Positions 16,441-24,832 of a stretch of DNA of 64,000 bases are shown here, piece after piece; within the stretch, counting starts at the first letter, position 1, and each line of letters starts with the position of its first letter. This DNA is from Planctomycetota bacterium. Lineage in GTDB: Bacteria > Planctomycetota > UBA1135 > UBA2386. The DNA lies in assembly GCA_016713175.1 (NCBI GenBank), contig JADJPQ010000027.1, forward strand, positions 62,001 through 126,000. The letters run 5' to 3'. Below the pieces are notes generated by a model. It was not told the origin of the DNA, did no database searches, and worked only from the letters and a program-made list of their open reading frames with translations. A program made the translations under genes and the position numbers.

Positions 16441-17349
16441 CTACGGGAGATGGTCCGGGCAACCGCGGCACAGTTCGATGTCGCCCGAACGGCCCTGTTC
16501 GTGCAGTTGTCGCAGCCGCCGCAACGGCTCGCCGTGCCAGATCTCCGCGATCGACTGCTTGCTGGCATCCCCGACCTGCAGTTTGCAGGCGTGGTCGTAG
16601 GTGCACGGCGACGTGCGCCCGTCGAAGTAGATCTGCAGCGTCTTGTAGAGCATGCGGCACGGCGGCCGCGTGCGCAGTTCGTCGGCGGTGGCGGCACGGC
16701 GGCCCGGCATCGGCCGAGCGCCCGCCCAGGTCACCGGCTGCGCCAGGAACAGTTCATCCAGCGGCCGGAGCAACGGCTCCCACATCGCGCGGAATGCCGG
16801 CATCGACGGCGTGACATCCGGCAATTGCACCGCCGACAACGAGATGTGCGGCAGTTCGCTATCGAGCTGCTGGCGCAGGGCAAACAACCGCCGGACGTTG
16901 GCGACGACCGCGTCGAAGTCCGAGTTCTTGCGGTGGCGTTCGAACACCTGCTTGTCGGCGCCGTCGAGATCGATGGTGACCAACGTCACCCGCGCTTCGA
17001 TCAGCGCGCGACAGGCTGCCTCATCGAGCAGCGTCGCGTTGGTGACGACGTCCAGGTAACGCACGCCCAGCGAGTGCGCCAGGCGCAGCCGTTCGCCGAA
17101 CTTCGGGTCCAGGAACGGCTCGCCGAAGCCCTGCGGCGCAAACGCCACCAGCTTGCCGGCGCACTGGCCGGCGAGCGCCTCGAACAGCGGCGCGCTCATG
17201 TAGCCGAAGCCCCGGCCCGACTCTTCTCGCGGGCAGTACGGGCAGCGCAGGTTGCAATGGTTGGTCGTCTCGACGCTGATCCGGAGCGGGAAGGCCCCTG
17301 GCGCGAGGTCGGCGAAGAACAGGCTGTGGTACTGCGCTTTCGGGTTCAC
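16441..17349 (-). CDS. Radical SAM protein with C-terminal Cys-rich (SPASM-like) domain
   Basis: 302 residues from GTG 17349. The frame is open much further upstream, but that stretch is antisense to the lipoprotein gene and is rejected. The [4Fe-4S]-SAM site is TNHCNLRCPYC with Cys32, Cys36 and Cys39 (C-x3-C-x2-C). It is followed by GFGEPFLDP (the GGE-like SAM motif) and VTNATLL. The C-terminus has Cys residues in SPCTYDHAC and ELCRGCPDHLP spaced as in SPASM/twitch domains that hold auxiliary clusters. Such enzymes modify peptides, cofactors or carbohydrates. No small precursor peptide gene is evident nearby. It is probably co-transcribed with the following membrane protein. Substrate unknown. 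Confidence 0.85.
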   Translation of the reverse strand: MNPKAQYHSLFFADLAPGAFPLRISVETTNHCNLRCPYCPREESGRGFGYMSAPLFEALAGQCAGKLVAFAPQGFGEPFLDPKFGERLRLAHSLGVRYLDVVTNATLLDEAACRALIEARVTLVTIDLDGADKQVFERHRKNSDFDAVVANVRRLFALRQQLDSELPHISLSAVQLPDVTPSMPAFRAMWEPLLRPLDELFLAQPVTWAGARPMPGRRAATADELRTRPPCRMLYKTLQIYFDGRTSPCTYDHACKLQVGDASKQSIAEIWHGEPLRRLRQLHEQGRSGDIELCRGCPDHLP

Positions 17350-17468
17350 TTCGGGTTCGCCACGACAATCGCCGCCTCGGAAGCCCGGAAGCCCGCCTTC
17401 CCGGCCAGCCGCACGAGGGTATCCTGTTCGCCTTCGCCCCGACCCCTGATTCCGACCCGCCCTGCCCC

Positions 17469-18440
17469 ATGCGCTACGCCGCATTCCTGGTCCTGTTGCC
17501 GCTCGTCGCCTGCAGCAGCACGACTTCCGAGGAGCAACGGCATCTCGCCGCCTACCAGCACAACGCCAAGCTCTACTTCGAGAACCGCAAACTCGATCAG
17601 GCCATGCAGATGGTCGATCGGGGCCTCGAGCTCGAGAACGACAACTACCAACTCCGCGCGTTGCGCGGCGCGCTGCTGCTCGAGTTGAGCGTCCAGCGCG
17701 ACAAAACCGACCAGAAGCTGCTGCAGCAAGCCCTGGCGCAATTCGAACAGCTCGAAAACGAACGGTCGATGGACCGCCACGAGCCGTACTTCGTGTTCTA
17801 CAGCGCGCTGGCGCTGCAGCGCGACGGCATGCGGCACATCGGCGAGGCGGCGCGGCTGCGGTCACCCGCCGCGTTGTCCCGCGACGCGGACGCCACCATG
17901 GCGCAGGCCGAGGCCGCGGAGGAAGCGGCCAATGCCGCACTCGGCGAGGCCCGGTCGCGGCTGGAAGTCCTGCTCGGCCGCGGCGAAATGGCCCGCTTCT
18001 GCCACTACCACCTGATGCAGATCGCGGCCACCCAGCAGCAGGCCGATGGCGTGGTCGACCACGGCAGGAAGTACCTCGAGGTCGCCAAGAAAGACCTCGA
18101 GCGGATCGAGAAGGAAATCCAGCTCGCCAAACAGAAGGGTTGGGAGAAAGAACTGCTGGCCAACCGCGAACGGTTGCGCGCCGAAGAATTGAGCACACGT
18201 TCGTTCCTCGCCGACTTCCACAACGACCGCAAGGAGTTTGCCGAGGCGCGGGCGCACCTCGACGAGATCCTGAAGCTCGATCCGACGCGCAGCGCCGACT
18301 ACTACAACCGCGGCGCCGTCCTGCGCGAACTCCAGGAGATCGAAGCGGCGAAGGCCGACTTCCGCCGGTTCCTCGCCACCTCACCGCTGCCGGCGGACAG
18401 CCCGAAGAAGACCGACGCCGTGCAAGCCCTCGGCCAGTGA
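17469..18440 (+). CDS. TPR-containing lipoprotein
   Basis: 323 residues from ATG 17469. The lipoprotein signal MRYAAFLVLLPLVACSS has a lipobox with Cys15. Tetratricopeptide-like helical pairs run over ~25-130 (YQHNAKLYFENRKLDQAMQM) and again near the C-terminus (EARAHLDEILKLDPTRSADY). A charged coiled-coil-prone helix lies between (ERIEKEIQLAKQKGW). It probably sits on a membrane leaflet as a scaffold. Its stop overlaps the rnpA start as GTGA, so it is in the rnpA-yidD transcription unit, where rpmH would be expected. Confidence 0.8.
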   Translation: MRYAAFLVLLPLVACSSTTSEEQRHLAAYQHNAKLYFENRKLDQAMQMVDRGLELENDNYQLRALRGALLLELSVQRDKTDQKLLQQALAQFEQLENERSMDRHEPYFVFYSALALQRDGMRHIGEAARLRSPAALSRDADATMAQAEAAEEAANAALGEARSRLEVLLGRGEMARFCHYHLMQIAATQQQADGVVDHGRKYLEVAKKDLERIEKEIQLAKQKGWEKELLANRERLRAEELSTRSFLADFHNDRKEFAEARAHLDEILKLDPTRSADYYNRGAVLRELQEIEAAKADFRRFLATSPLPADSPKKTDAVQALGQ

Positions 18441-18826
18441 GCGCGGCCGCGCCGCGCCTGGGGCTACCGCGCCGCGCGCGCCTGTTGTCGCAGCGGGAGT
18501 TCCGCCGGGTGTATCAGCGCGGCCGGCGGCAGAACGGCAAGTTGCTTACCGTCGTCGGCCTGTGGCAACGCGACGGCCGCGGCACTCGCGTCGGTCTGTC
18601 GGTCAGCAAGGACCACGGTTCGGCGATCCGGCGCAACAAGATCAAGCGGCTGCTGCGCGAGGCGTTCCGGCTCGAGCGACCGGGCCTGCCGCCGAACCTG
18701 GAAGTCGTGCTGATCCCGCGCGTGCGCACGGACAAGCTGGTGCTCTCCGAGTTGCGCCGCGAACTGGTGGACCTGATCGGCCGGCTCGGTCGCGGCGAGC
18801 AACCGCGACGGCGGGACCGCCCATGA
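18437..18826 (+). CDS. rnpA: Ribonuclease P protein component
   Basis: 129 residues from GTG 18437, chosen because it overlaps the upstream stop by 4 bp and gives the normal RnpA size. Family features are present: the start of the fold RLLSQREFRRVYQRGRRQNG, the beta strand TRVGLSVSKDHGSAIRRNKIKR with the conserved RNxxKRxxRE block (IRRNKIKRLLREAFR), and the C-terminal helix. RnpA binds the catalytic P RNA and the 5' leader of pre-tRNA. It is followed by yidD with an ATGA overlap, the common rnpA-yidD order. The usual rpmH (L34) gene is not upstream. Confidence 0.95.
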   Translation: MSAAAPRLGLPRRARLLSQREFRRVYQRGRRQNGKLLTVVGLWQRDGRGTRVGLSVSKDHGSAIRRNKIKRLLREAFRLERPGLPPNLEVVLIPRVRTDKLVLSELRRELVDLIGRLGRGEQPRRRDRP

Positions 18827-19044
18827 AGTGGTTGCTGATGCTCCCGGTGTGGCTGTATCGGCGGTGCATTTCGCCGTGGAAGCGACCGACATGCCGCTTC
18901 GATCCGACGTGTTCGCAGTATGCACTGCAAGCCCTGCGCGAACACGGTGCCTTGCGCGGCAGTTGGCTGACGGCCCGGCGGCTGTGCCGATGCCATCCGT
19001 TCACTGAGCCGGGCTACGACCCGGTGCCACCGGTGCGGCGCTGA
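18823..19044 (+). CDS. yidD: Membrane protein insertion efficiency factor YidD
   Basis: 73 residues from ATG 18823, overlapping the rnpA stop. The short amphipathic N-terminus (MKWLLMLPVWLYRRCISPWK) and the invariant Cys pattern (CRFDPTCSQYALQALREHG, then RRLCRCHPFTEPGYDPVP) are diagnostic of YidD. The protein sits at the inner membrane next to YidC and helps insert membrane proteins. yidC does not follow, which is unusual. Its last ~31 bp overlap the end of the convergent glycosyltransferase gene. Confidence 0.93.
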   Translation: MKWLLMLPVWLYRRCISPWKRPTCRFDPTCSQYALQALREHGALRGSWLTARRLCRCHPFTEPGYDPVPPVRR

Positions 19045-21131
19045 CCGTCGGCGGTCGACGACCCGGTAGCCGGCGGCTTCGCCGCGTTCGGCTTGGGTTT
19101 GCCGCTCGGCCTGGCTGGCTCCTCCGTTGCTGGGCCGGCCGGCGGCTTCGCGGCCGGCGGCTTCGCCGACGTCCCGGGCTTCGGCGAGCCGGGCTTCTGC
19201 CCGCCGGCAGCAGCGTCCTTGGGAACCGTGCTCTTCGGCTCGGCGGTCGTCGTTTTCGGCTTCTCGCCGGCTCCAGCCTTCTCGGCCGGCTTTGCCGGCA
19301 CTGGCTTTGCCGGCGCCGGTTTCGCCGCTGCTGGCTTCGCCGCTGCTGGCTTGGCCGCTGCTGGCTTCGTGTCTGCGGGCTTTGGCGTCGCCGATCTGCC
19401 ATCAGCGCCCGCCGACGTCGCCCCACCGCCCGAACCCGCCACCGTGGGCGGGACCTCGGGTTTCGTCTTGCGCTCCGCGGCGCCGACCTTGGTGCCGCGC
19501 GCCGGGTCCCGGACACGCCAGATCCAGATCGACTCGTCCTTCGGACCGACCCAACAAGGCAGCACGGTCGACAGTTCGAGCAGGTCCTGCATGTTGGCGT
19601 ACAACGAACCGTCGAGGTCGGCCTCGTGCAGCTCCGGCAAGGTCGCGGCGAACCAGAGCTCGCGGCCCGCGTCGCGCGCCGACGCGATCGCTCGACGAAC
19701 GAAGCCGCGGCCACCGTAGAACTCGGATCCCTTCGGTTCCTTGTCGCGAAACACATCCCACTTGTTGATCTCCACGACCTGCCGTTCCGGATGCGGGTCG
19801 ACGGCACCGACACCTGGTCGCCGCCAGTGATCCGGACGGAGGTAGTACTGCAGGCTGGGCGCAGGCACGACCATCACCTGAACTGGCTTGCCCGCCGACG
19901 CCCGCAGGATGTGTTCGCCGGCCTCTCGCCACTGGGCGCGATCCCCATGGTGCGCCCTGAAGTACAGATAGTCGTAGGCCGCCATGTCCAGGCACAGGAT
20001 CGCCGGCAACATGGCCAGCGGGATCCACCGCTTGCCCCGGATGCGCCGACCGAGGCCATCGGCAAGCACTTCCCCCAGCCGCAACGAGGTCGCGCTCGCG
20101 AGCAGCAGGACGGCAGGCAAAGCGCAAAACGCATACCGGGCGGTCGCCTTGACGACCGACAGCGACAGCACCGACATGACCAGCAGCGGCACCAGGAACC
20201 AACAGGCCAGCACCCGAACCTGGGCCTGCATGTGCCCGGAGTAGAGCAACCAGACGCCGAATGCCGCGGTCGCCACCAAGGGCACGCGGAAGTAGAACCC
20301 CACGGTCTGCGCGAAGTGCACGACGGAAGCGTCGGGCTTGGCTTTGAGGAACTCGGCAAATGGCGGCAGGTGCTGCACCACCAGCGGCACCACAGCGAGC
20401 ACCAGCACGGCGCCCAGAGTCGTCATCCAGAACCGGCGCCCCTGCAGTGTCTGCACGTGGAGCCAGAGCGGATACGCCGCCGCCGGGGCCAGGAGCAGGT
20501 AGCACGTCGGGTGGAAGGAACCGCCGGCGAGCACGGCGAGCACACCAGCGACCAGCCAGCCGCGATGCCGGCGGACCAAGGCCACCCAGAGGGCCGCACC
20601 GGCCAGGACGGCGAAGAAGAACACCATCACGTAGCCGCGCGCGTTCTGGCTCCAATAGATGTGCCACGGATTGAGCGCCAGCATGAAGGCGGCCAGCAAC
20701 GCCGCCGAACGACCGACGAACAGATTGCCGGCCAGCGCCAGCAACGGCACGGTCACGATGCCGCAGAGCGCGAATGGCAAGCGCAACCAGCCCTCCGAGA
20801 TACCGGCAAGCAGACCGGTATCGAGCAGGCCGCGCAGCATCAGGAACGACGACGGGTAGCGGATCCGGTACTGCGCGAAGAAGCCATTCTCCCCGCGCAA
20901 CGGCAGCGTTGCATCGCGATAGGTGTGCGCCTCGTCGACCCACAGCGACCAGGTGCCGAGGTCGTGGAGCCGCAGGAAGCCGGCGACCAGCGTGATCAGC
21001 AGCAGCAGGCCGAGTTGCCGGGTCGTGAACGGCTCGACCGGACCGTGCGTTCGCAGCCGCAGGATCGAACTGTCCTGCAGGTCGACATACTCGGTCGGAG
21101 GCGCGGTCGGTGGCTCGGTCGTGGCCGTCAT
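19014..21131 (-). CDS. GT-C-type membrane glycosyltransferase (PMT/ArnT-like) with Ala-Lys-Pro tail
   Basis: 705 residues from ATG 21131. After a ~40-residue cytoplasmic N-terminus, about ten membrane helices run to ~375. The first loop contains WSLWVDEAHTYRD, the acidic DE pair (66-67) typical of GT-C enzymes that use polyprenyl-phosphate sugars. A periplasmic domain follows. The last ~140 residues are low complexity, built from Ala-Lys-Pro units (KPAAAKPAAAKPA, KPVPAKP), and could span peptidoglycan or bind anionic polymers. It belongs with the next gene (4-bp overlap) and the two YfhO-like proteins in an envelope glycan cluster. Donor and acceptor unknown. The 3' end overlaps yidD. Confidence 0.8.
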   Translation of the reverse strand: MTATTEPPTAPPTEYVDLQDSSILRLRTHGPVEPFTTRQLGLLLLITLVAGFLRLHDLGTWSLWVDEAHTYRDATLPLRGENGFFAQYRIRYPSSFLMLRGLLDTGLLAGISEGWLRLPFALCGIVTVPLLALAGNLFVGRSAALLAAFMLALNPWHIYWSQNARGYVMVFFFAVLAGAALWVALVRRHRGWLVAGVLAVLAGGSFHPTCYLLLAPAAAYPLWLHVQTLQGRRFWMTTLGAVLVLAVVPLVVQHLPPFAEFLKAKPDASVVHFAQTVGFYFRVPLVATAAFGVWLLYSGHMQAQVRVLACWFLVPLLVMSVLSLSVVKATARYAFCALPAVLLLASATSLRLGEVLADGLGRRIRGKRWIPLAMLPAILCLDMAAYDYLYFRAHHGDRAQWREAGEHILRASAGKPVQVMVVPAPSLQYYLRPDHWRRPGVGAVDPHPERQVVEINKWDVFRDKEPKGSEFYGGRGFVRRAIASARDAGRELWFAATLPELHEADLDGSLYANMQDLLELSTVLPCWVGPKDESIWIWRVRDPARGTKVGAAERKTKPEVPPTVAGSGGGATSAGADGRSATPKPADTKPAAAKPAAAKPAAAKPAPAKPVPAKPAEKAGAGEKPKTTTAEPKSTVPKDAAAGGQKPGSPKPGTSAKPPAAKPPAGPATEEPARPSGKPKPNAAKPPATGSSTADGQRRTGGTGS

Positions 21132-22210
21132 CGGGGTCGGTCACCAGCAAGACGCTGGTCGATCCAACCATACGCATCGGCTGCATCGCGGGATACGACC
21201 AGAGCCCGGATCAGACTGCCCGGTGGCATGGCCGCCAACGAGGCCCGCAGTCGGGCTGCATCGGCCGCCGTCGGACCGAGGTTCACCCCGCCGTCGGCCG
21301 CCGGACCCGGCACCAGTTCCAGGTCCCCGAACGGAGTGAACAGCACGCCGGTGACCGGCTCGCCGGTACGGACGAACACGTCGACCCGATCGTTGCCAAC
21401 GACCAGTCCGGGTTGCCACGGCGGTGCCTCGCGACGCGGCAAGCGTCGGCCGCCGCGATCGATCTCGAAACCCCGCCCGGTGCGCCGCAACAGCGGCAGA
21501 CTCAGTCGCTGCAACCAGGCCGCGGCTGGACCACGTTCGTCGGCAGCCAGCACATCGAGATCGGTCGGCCAGAACGGCCGGCGCAGCGCCGCAACCACGA
21601 GGTGCTGGGGCAACGGCGGCTCGCCACCTGCCAGCAGCATCGCGATCGGGCCCGCCGGTTCGCCAAGTCGTGCGGCCGCGGCCTGCAACTCGGCGACTGG
21701 CGCGGCCGCCAGAGCGTCCGCGCGAGCCTGCCTCAGGGCCAACAGCCCTGGCAACGCGGCGATGGCAGGCACGGCCAGCAGCGCGCCGAACGTCCGTTCG
21801 CGCAGCAGCGGCAGCGACAGCAACGCGAAGACCGCCGACACCGCCACCAGGAGCCATGGCCAGGCCGCGATCGCCTCGGCCGGGCGCGGCAGCCAGGCCG
21901 CCGCCAGCAGCGTGATGCCGCTCGCCAACACCGGCGCCGCAAAGACCGCCAGACCGCCATGAGCACGCATTGTCGGCATCGCCAGCATCGCCACCGCGAC
22001 CAACCCACCGCTGGCGAGCGCCGCCAGCACCGAGTCGAGCAGCCGTTCGTGCCAATGCGCATCGCCAGCGGCGAGCGCCGCTGGCGTTGGCGCTCCTTGC
22101 CATCGAAGCCACAGCAGCGCCAGCGCCAGACCGGCGGCCGCGACGAACGCCAAGAGCACCCACCAGACGGGCGCCCTTGCCCGGTTGTCTTCTGCGGCTG
22201 AGTCCTGCAT
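21128..22210 (-). CDS. Membrane protein with periplasmic C-terminal domain, unknown
   Basis: 360 residues from ATG 22210 (MQDSAAEDNR). The minus-strand frame is open for another 2.7 kb, but there it is antisense to a well-supported gene. About six helices lie in residues 15-160, for example VWWVLLAFVAAAGLALALLW. The remaining ~190 residues form a soluble domain with FWPTDLDVLAADERGPAAAW and a beta-rich end. The stop overlaps the start of the glycosyltransferase by 4 bp, so the two are co-translated. Only 9 bp separate its ATG from the GTG of the divergent gene. No family recognised. Confidence 0.7.
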   Translation of the reverse strand: MQDSAAEDNRARAPVWWVLLAFVAAAGLALALLWLRWQGAPTPAALAAGDAHWHERLLDSVLAALASGGLVAVAMLAMPTMRAHGGLAVFAAPVLASGITLLAAAWLPRPAEAIAAWPWLLVAVSAVFALLSLPLLRERTFGALLAVPAIAALPGLLALRQARADALAAAPVAELQAAAARLGEPAGPIAMLLAGGEPPLPQHLVVAALRRPFWPTDLDVLAADERGPAAAWLQRLSLPLLRRTGRGFEIDRGGRRLPRREAPPWQPGLVVGNDRVDVFVRTGEPVTGVLFTPFGDLELVPGPAADGGVNLGPTAADAARLRASLAAMPPGSLIRALVVSRDAADAYGWIDQRLAGDRPR

Positions 22211-22219
22211 CGTGCTGCG

Positions 22220-24832
22220 GTGAGCCAAGCGTACGTCGCGCCGTCGCTGCGCCAACAACTGCAGGCCATCTTGTTGGCCGCGCTGTGCGCGGTGGCGTTC
22301 CTGCGCGAGTCGCTGTGGCCGGGCCGGGCGCTGGTGCCGTATCCACCGGAGTTCTACGACGTCTACACGGCCCAGGCGCAGGCCGAGGGTCGGTTGGATG
22401 TCGCCGACGCGCTGCGCGGCACGACCTGCATGGGCGACAAGTACAACCAGTCGCTGTGCTGGGACCGCGTGCTGATGGACCGGCTGCGCGCCGGCGAGGT
22501 CCCGTTGTGGACCCGGGACATCGGCGGCGGCGCCAGCTTCGTGCCGCAGATGGCGCAGGTCTGGCAACCGATCAACCTGCTGCTGCTGCTGATGCCGAGT
22601 GAACAGTGGTACGGCCCGTGGGTGCTGATCCACCAGGTGCTGTTCGGCTTCTTGTGCTACCGGTTCCTGCGCCGGATCGGCTGCCAGCATCTGGCCGCGC
22701 AGCTCGGCGTCGTCGTGGCGGTACTGGGACTGTGGACGCAGTGCAAGCTGCATCACAACGTGATCCTGACCGCTGCGCTGTCGATCTGGCCGATGTTGTC
22801 GGCGGTGCATGCGCTGTTGCGCGATGGCGGCGGCACGCGTGCCATCGCCAGTCTCGCGGCATGGACGGGTCTGTCGTGGATGTCGGGCTTCGCGGTCGTC
22901 AGCCTGCAGGCCAGCTACCTGACCGTCGCCTTCGCGGTGTTCCTGGCGCTCGGCAACCCGAAGGGACTTCGCCGCGGGCCGCTGCTGCGCGTGGCGCTTG
23001 GACTGCTGCTCGGCGGGGTGTTCTCGTTGCCGCACATGGGTCCGGTGCTGCTGGCGACCGCCGACTCCGCGCGTTCGGCGGCGGTCGACAAGGTGACGTT
23101 GGCCGCCGTCGGCCTCGAGGTCGATCACCTGCTGACGCTCGCCTGGCCCGACCTGCTGAGCTGGGCCGCGGACCGCTTCTACACGTTGCCCGATCCGGAA
23201 CGGATCTTCGCCGAACCGACGCGGATGCCGTGGAGCCAACTGGTCCTGCTGCACGACCCGCTGCCCGGTGGCCAGACGGTGTACAACTGGGTCGAGACCT
23301 CGTTCGCGTTCGGGCTGCCGGCACTGGCCTGCGCGCTGTTGGCACTGTTCGAGCGCGCGCGGCGCGAGCTGGTGTGGTTCTTCGTCGGGGCCGGGGTCCT
23401 GGCGTTCCTGTTCGCGGCGGCGGACGAACCGTTCCTGACCATTGGCATGTGGCTGCCAGGGCTGGCCGCCGCTGACCTGCGGCGGCTGCTGTTCGTCTGT
23501 GCGATCGCCGGCACCATCGTCGCAGCGATCGGCGCCGACAGCATCCTGAGCGGGCCAAGGCGCTGGCCGGCGTGGTGGCTGCTCGGTGCGATCGCCGCGA
23601 CGTCGGCCGTTGCCGCAGTGTGGCTGTGGCGATGCGACCCGGAGACGGCGCTGGTCGACACGACGGCGCGGCTGCTCGCCGCCGACTCGGATCATCCGCG
23701 CGTGCAAGCCGCGCAGGGCAGCGTCGACGCGATCGCGCACTGGATCCGCAACGCGAGCAAGCCCGGCGAGGCAGCGAACAATCGGGCGCAGTTGCTGACC
23801 ACCGCTCTGCGCGCGCTGGTCATCGCCGGCCTCGCGTTCGCCGCGCTGAGCTTGCGCGCGCCCGGTCGGCGCCTGCAGGCGCTGCTGCTGCTGACCGCGA
23901 TCGAACTGGTGCATGCCGGGCTTGGCCCGATGCAGACGGTGTCGGCCGAGCGGGTGACGACGGCACCTGCGGTAGTCGCACCGGTGGCTGCCGCGGCGGA
24001 GGCCAACGGCGTGCGGCCGCGCCTGCAACGGCTCGTTCCGGCCGACGACCCGCGGATCGGCATCTGCTATCCGTGCAACCTGCCGGGCTTCCACCGCCTG
24101 GAAGACACCAACGCCTACAACCCGCTGCCGCCGGCGCGCATGACCGAGTTCTTCCGCGCGCTCGAACCCGACCGCGCCGGCAAGCGACCGATCGCCTATG
24201 GCGCCGCCGGCGTCGGGCCGTTCGCCGATCCGGCCTCGCTGCAGCATCCGCTGGCCGACCTGTTCGGCATCCGCTTCGTGCTGACCGAACTGCCGATCGC
24301 CGCGAGCCCGGCGCTGGTCGAGCGCACGCCGCCCGGCACCGGTCGCTTCCGGTTGCTGGAACGGACGACGACGCTGCCGCGCGCGACGTTCGTTCGCGCC
24401 ATCGATGTGATCCCCGACAAGGCGGCGAGGCTGGCCACGCTCGGACGTACCGACCGCGATCCCGGTCAGCGACTGATCCTCGAGAGCGACACCGTGCCAC
24501 GGCCGGCGCCCGGCGCCGCGGCGAATGCCGCCACCGTGACGACCGTCGAACATCGCGACGAACGCGTGGTCGTCAGCGTCACGACCCCGGCCGATGGCTA
24601 TCTGCGGCTGGCCGATCCGTACGATCCAGGGTGGCGCGCGACAATCGATGGCGAGCCGACGCCGCTCTACCCCGCCGATCACTACCTGCGCGCGGTCTAC
24701 GTGCCGGCGGGCAGTCACGAGGTGGTGTTCACGTTCGATGCCCCACGCGTCGTCTGGCCGCCTCGGATCGGCGGCGCGGCGCTGGCGATGATCCTGCTGC
24801 TGCTGGCCTGGCCGCGGCGGAGGCGCTCGTGA
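22220..24832 (+). CDS. YfhO-like polytopic membrane protein (first of a tandem pair)
   Basis: 870 residues from GTG 22220. About 12 helices run from ~14 to ~560, with a large first loop holding PYPPEFYDVYTAQ and the conserved-looking PLWTRDIGGGASF. A C-terminal extracytoplasmic domain follows, with a hallmark end: YLRLADPYDPGWRATIDGE, then PVPAGSHEVVFTF-type sequence and a last helix. This matches the YfhO family, GT-C-like proteins that in some Gram-positives glycosylate lipoteichoic acid. Here the partner polymer is unknown. The next gene is a paralogue with a GTGA overlap. The start is uncertain because it lies 9 bp from the divergent start. Confidence 0.8.
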   Translation: MSQAYVAPSLRQQLQAILLAALCAVAFLRESLWPGRALVPYPPEFYDVYTAQAQAEGRLDVADALRGTTCMGDKYNQSLCWDRVLMDRLRAGEVPLWTRDIGGGASFVPQMAQVWQPINLLLLLMPSEQWYGPWVLIHQVLFGFLCYRFLRRIGCQHLAAQLGVVVAVLGLWTQCKLHHNVILTAALSIWPMLSAVHALLRDGGGTRAIASLAAWTGLSWMSGFAVVSLQASYLTVAFAVFLALGNPKGLRRGPLLRVALGLLLGGVFSLPHMGPVLLATADSARSAAVDKVTLAAVGLEVDHLLTLAWPDLLSWAADRFYTLPDPERIFAEPTRMPWSQLVLLHDPLPGGQTVYNWVETSFAFGLPALACALLALFERARRELVWFFVGAGVLAFLFAAADEPFLTIGMWLPGLAAADLRRLLFVCAIAGTIVAAIGADSILSGPRRWPAWWLLGAIAATSAVAAVWLWRCDPETALVDTTARLLAADSDHPRVQAAQGSVDAIAHWIRNASKPGEAANNRAQLLTTALRALVIAGLAFAALSLRAPGRRLQALLLLTAIELVHAGLGPMQTVSAERVTTAPAVVAPVAAAAEANGVRPRLQRLVPADDPRIGICYPCNLPGFHRLEDTNAYNPLPPARMTEFFRALEPDRAGKRPIAYGAAGVGPFADPASLQHPLADLFGIRFVLTELPIAASPALVERTPPGTGRFRLLERTTTLPRATFVRAIDVIPDKAARLATLGRTDRDPGQRLILESDTVPRPAPGAAANAATVTTVEHRDERVVVSVTTPADGYLRLADPYDPGWRATIDGEPTPLYPADHYLRAVYVPAGSHEVVFTFDAPRVVWPPRIGGAALAMILLLLAWPRRRRS

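Noticed and set aside
17350..18384. N-terminal extension of the radical SAM protein
   Set aside because: It overlaps the TPR lipoprotein antisense and is Arg/Gly-rich; GTG 17349 gives a normal radical SAM start.
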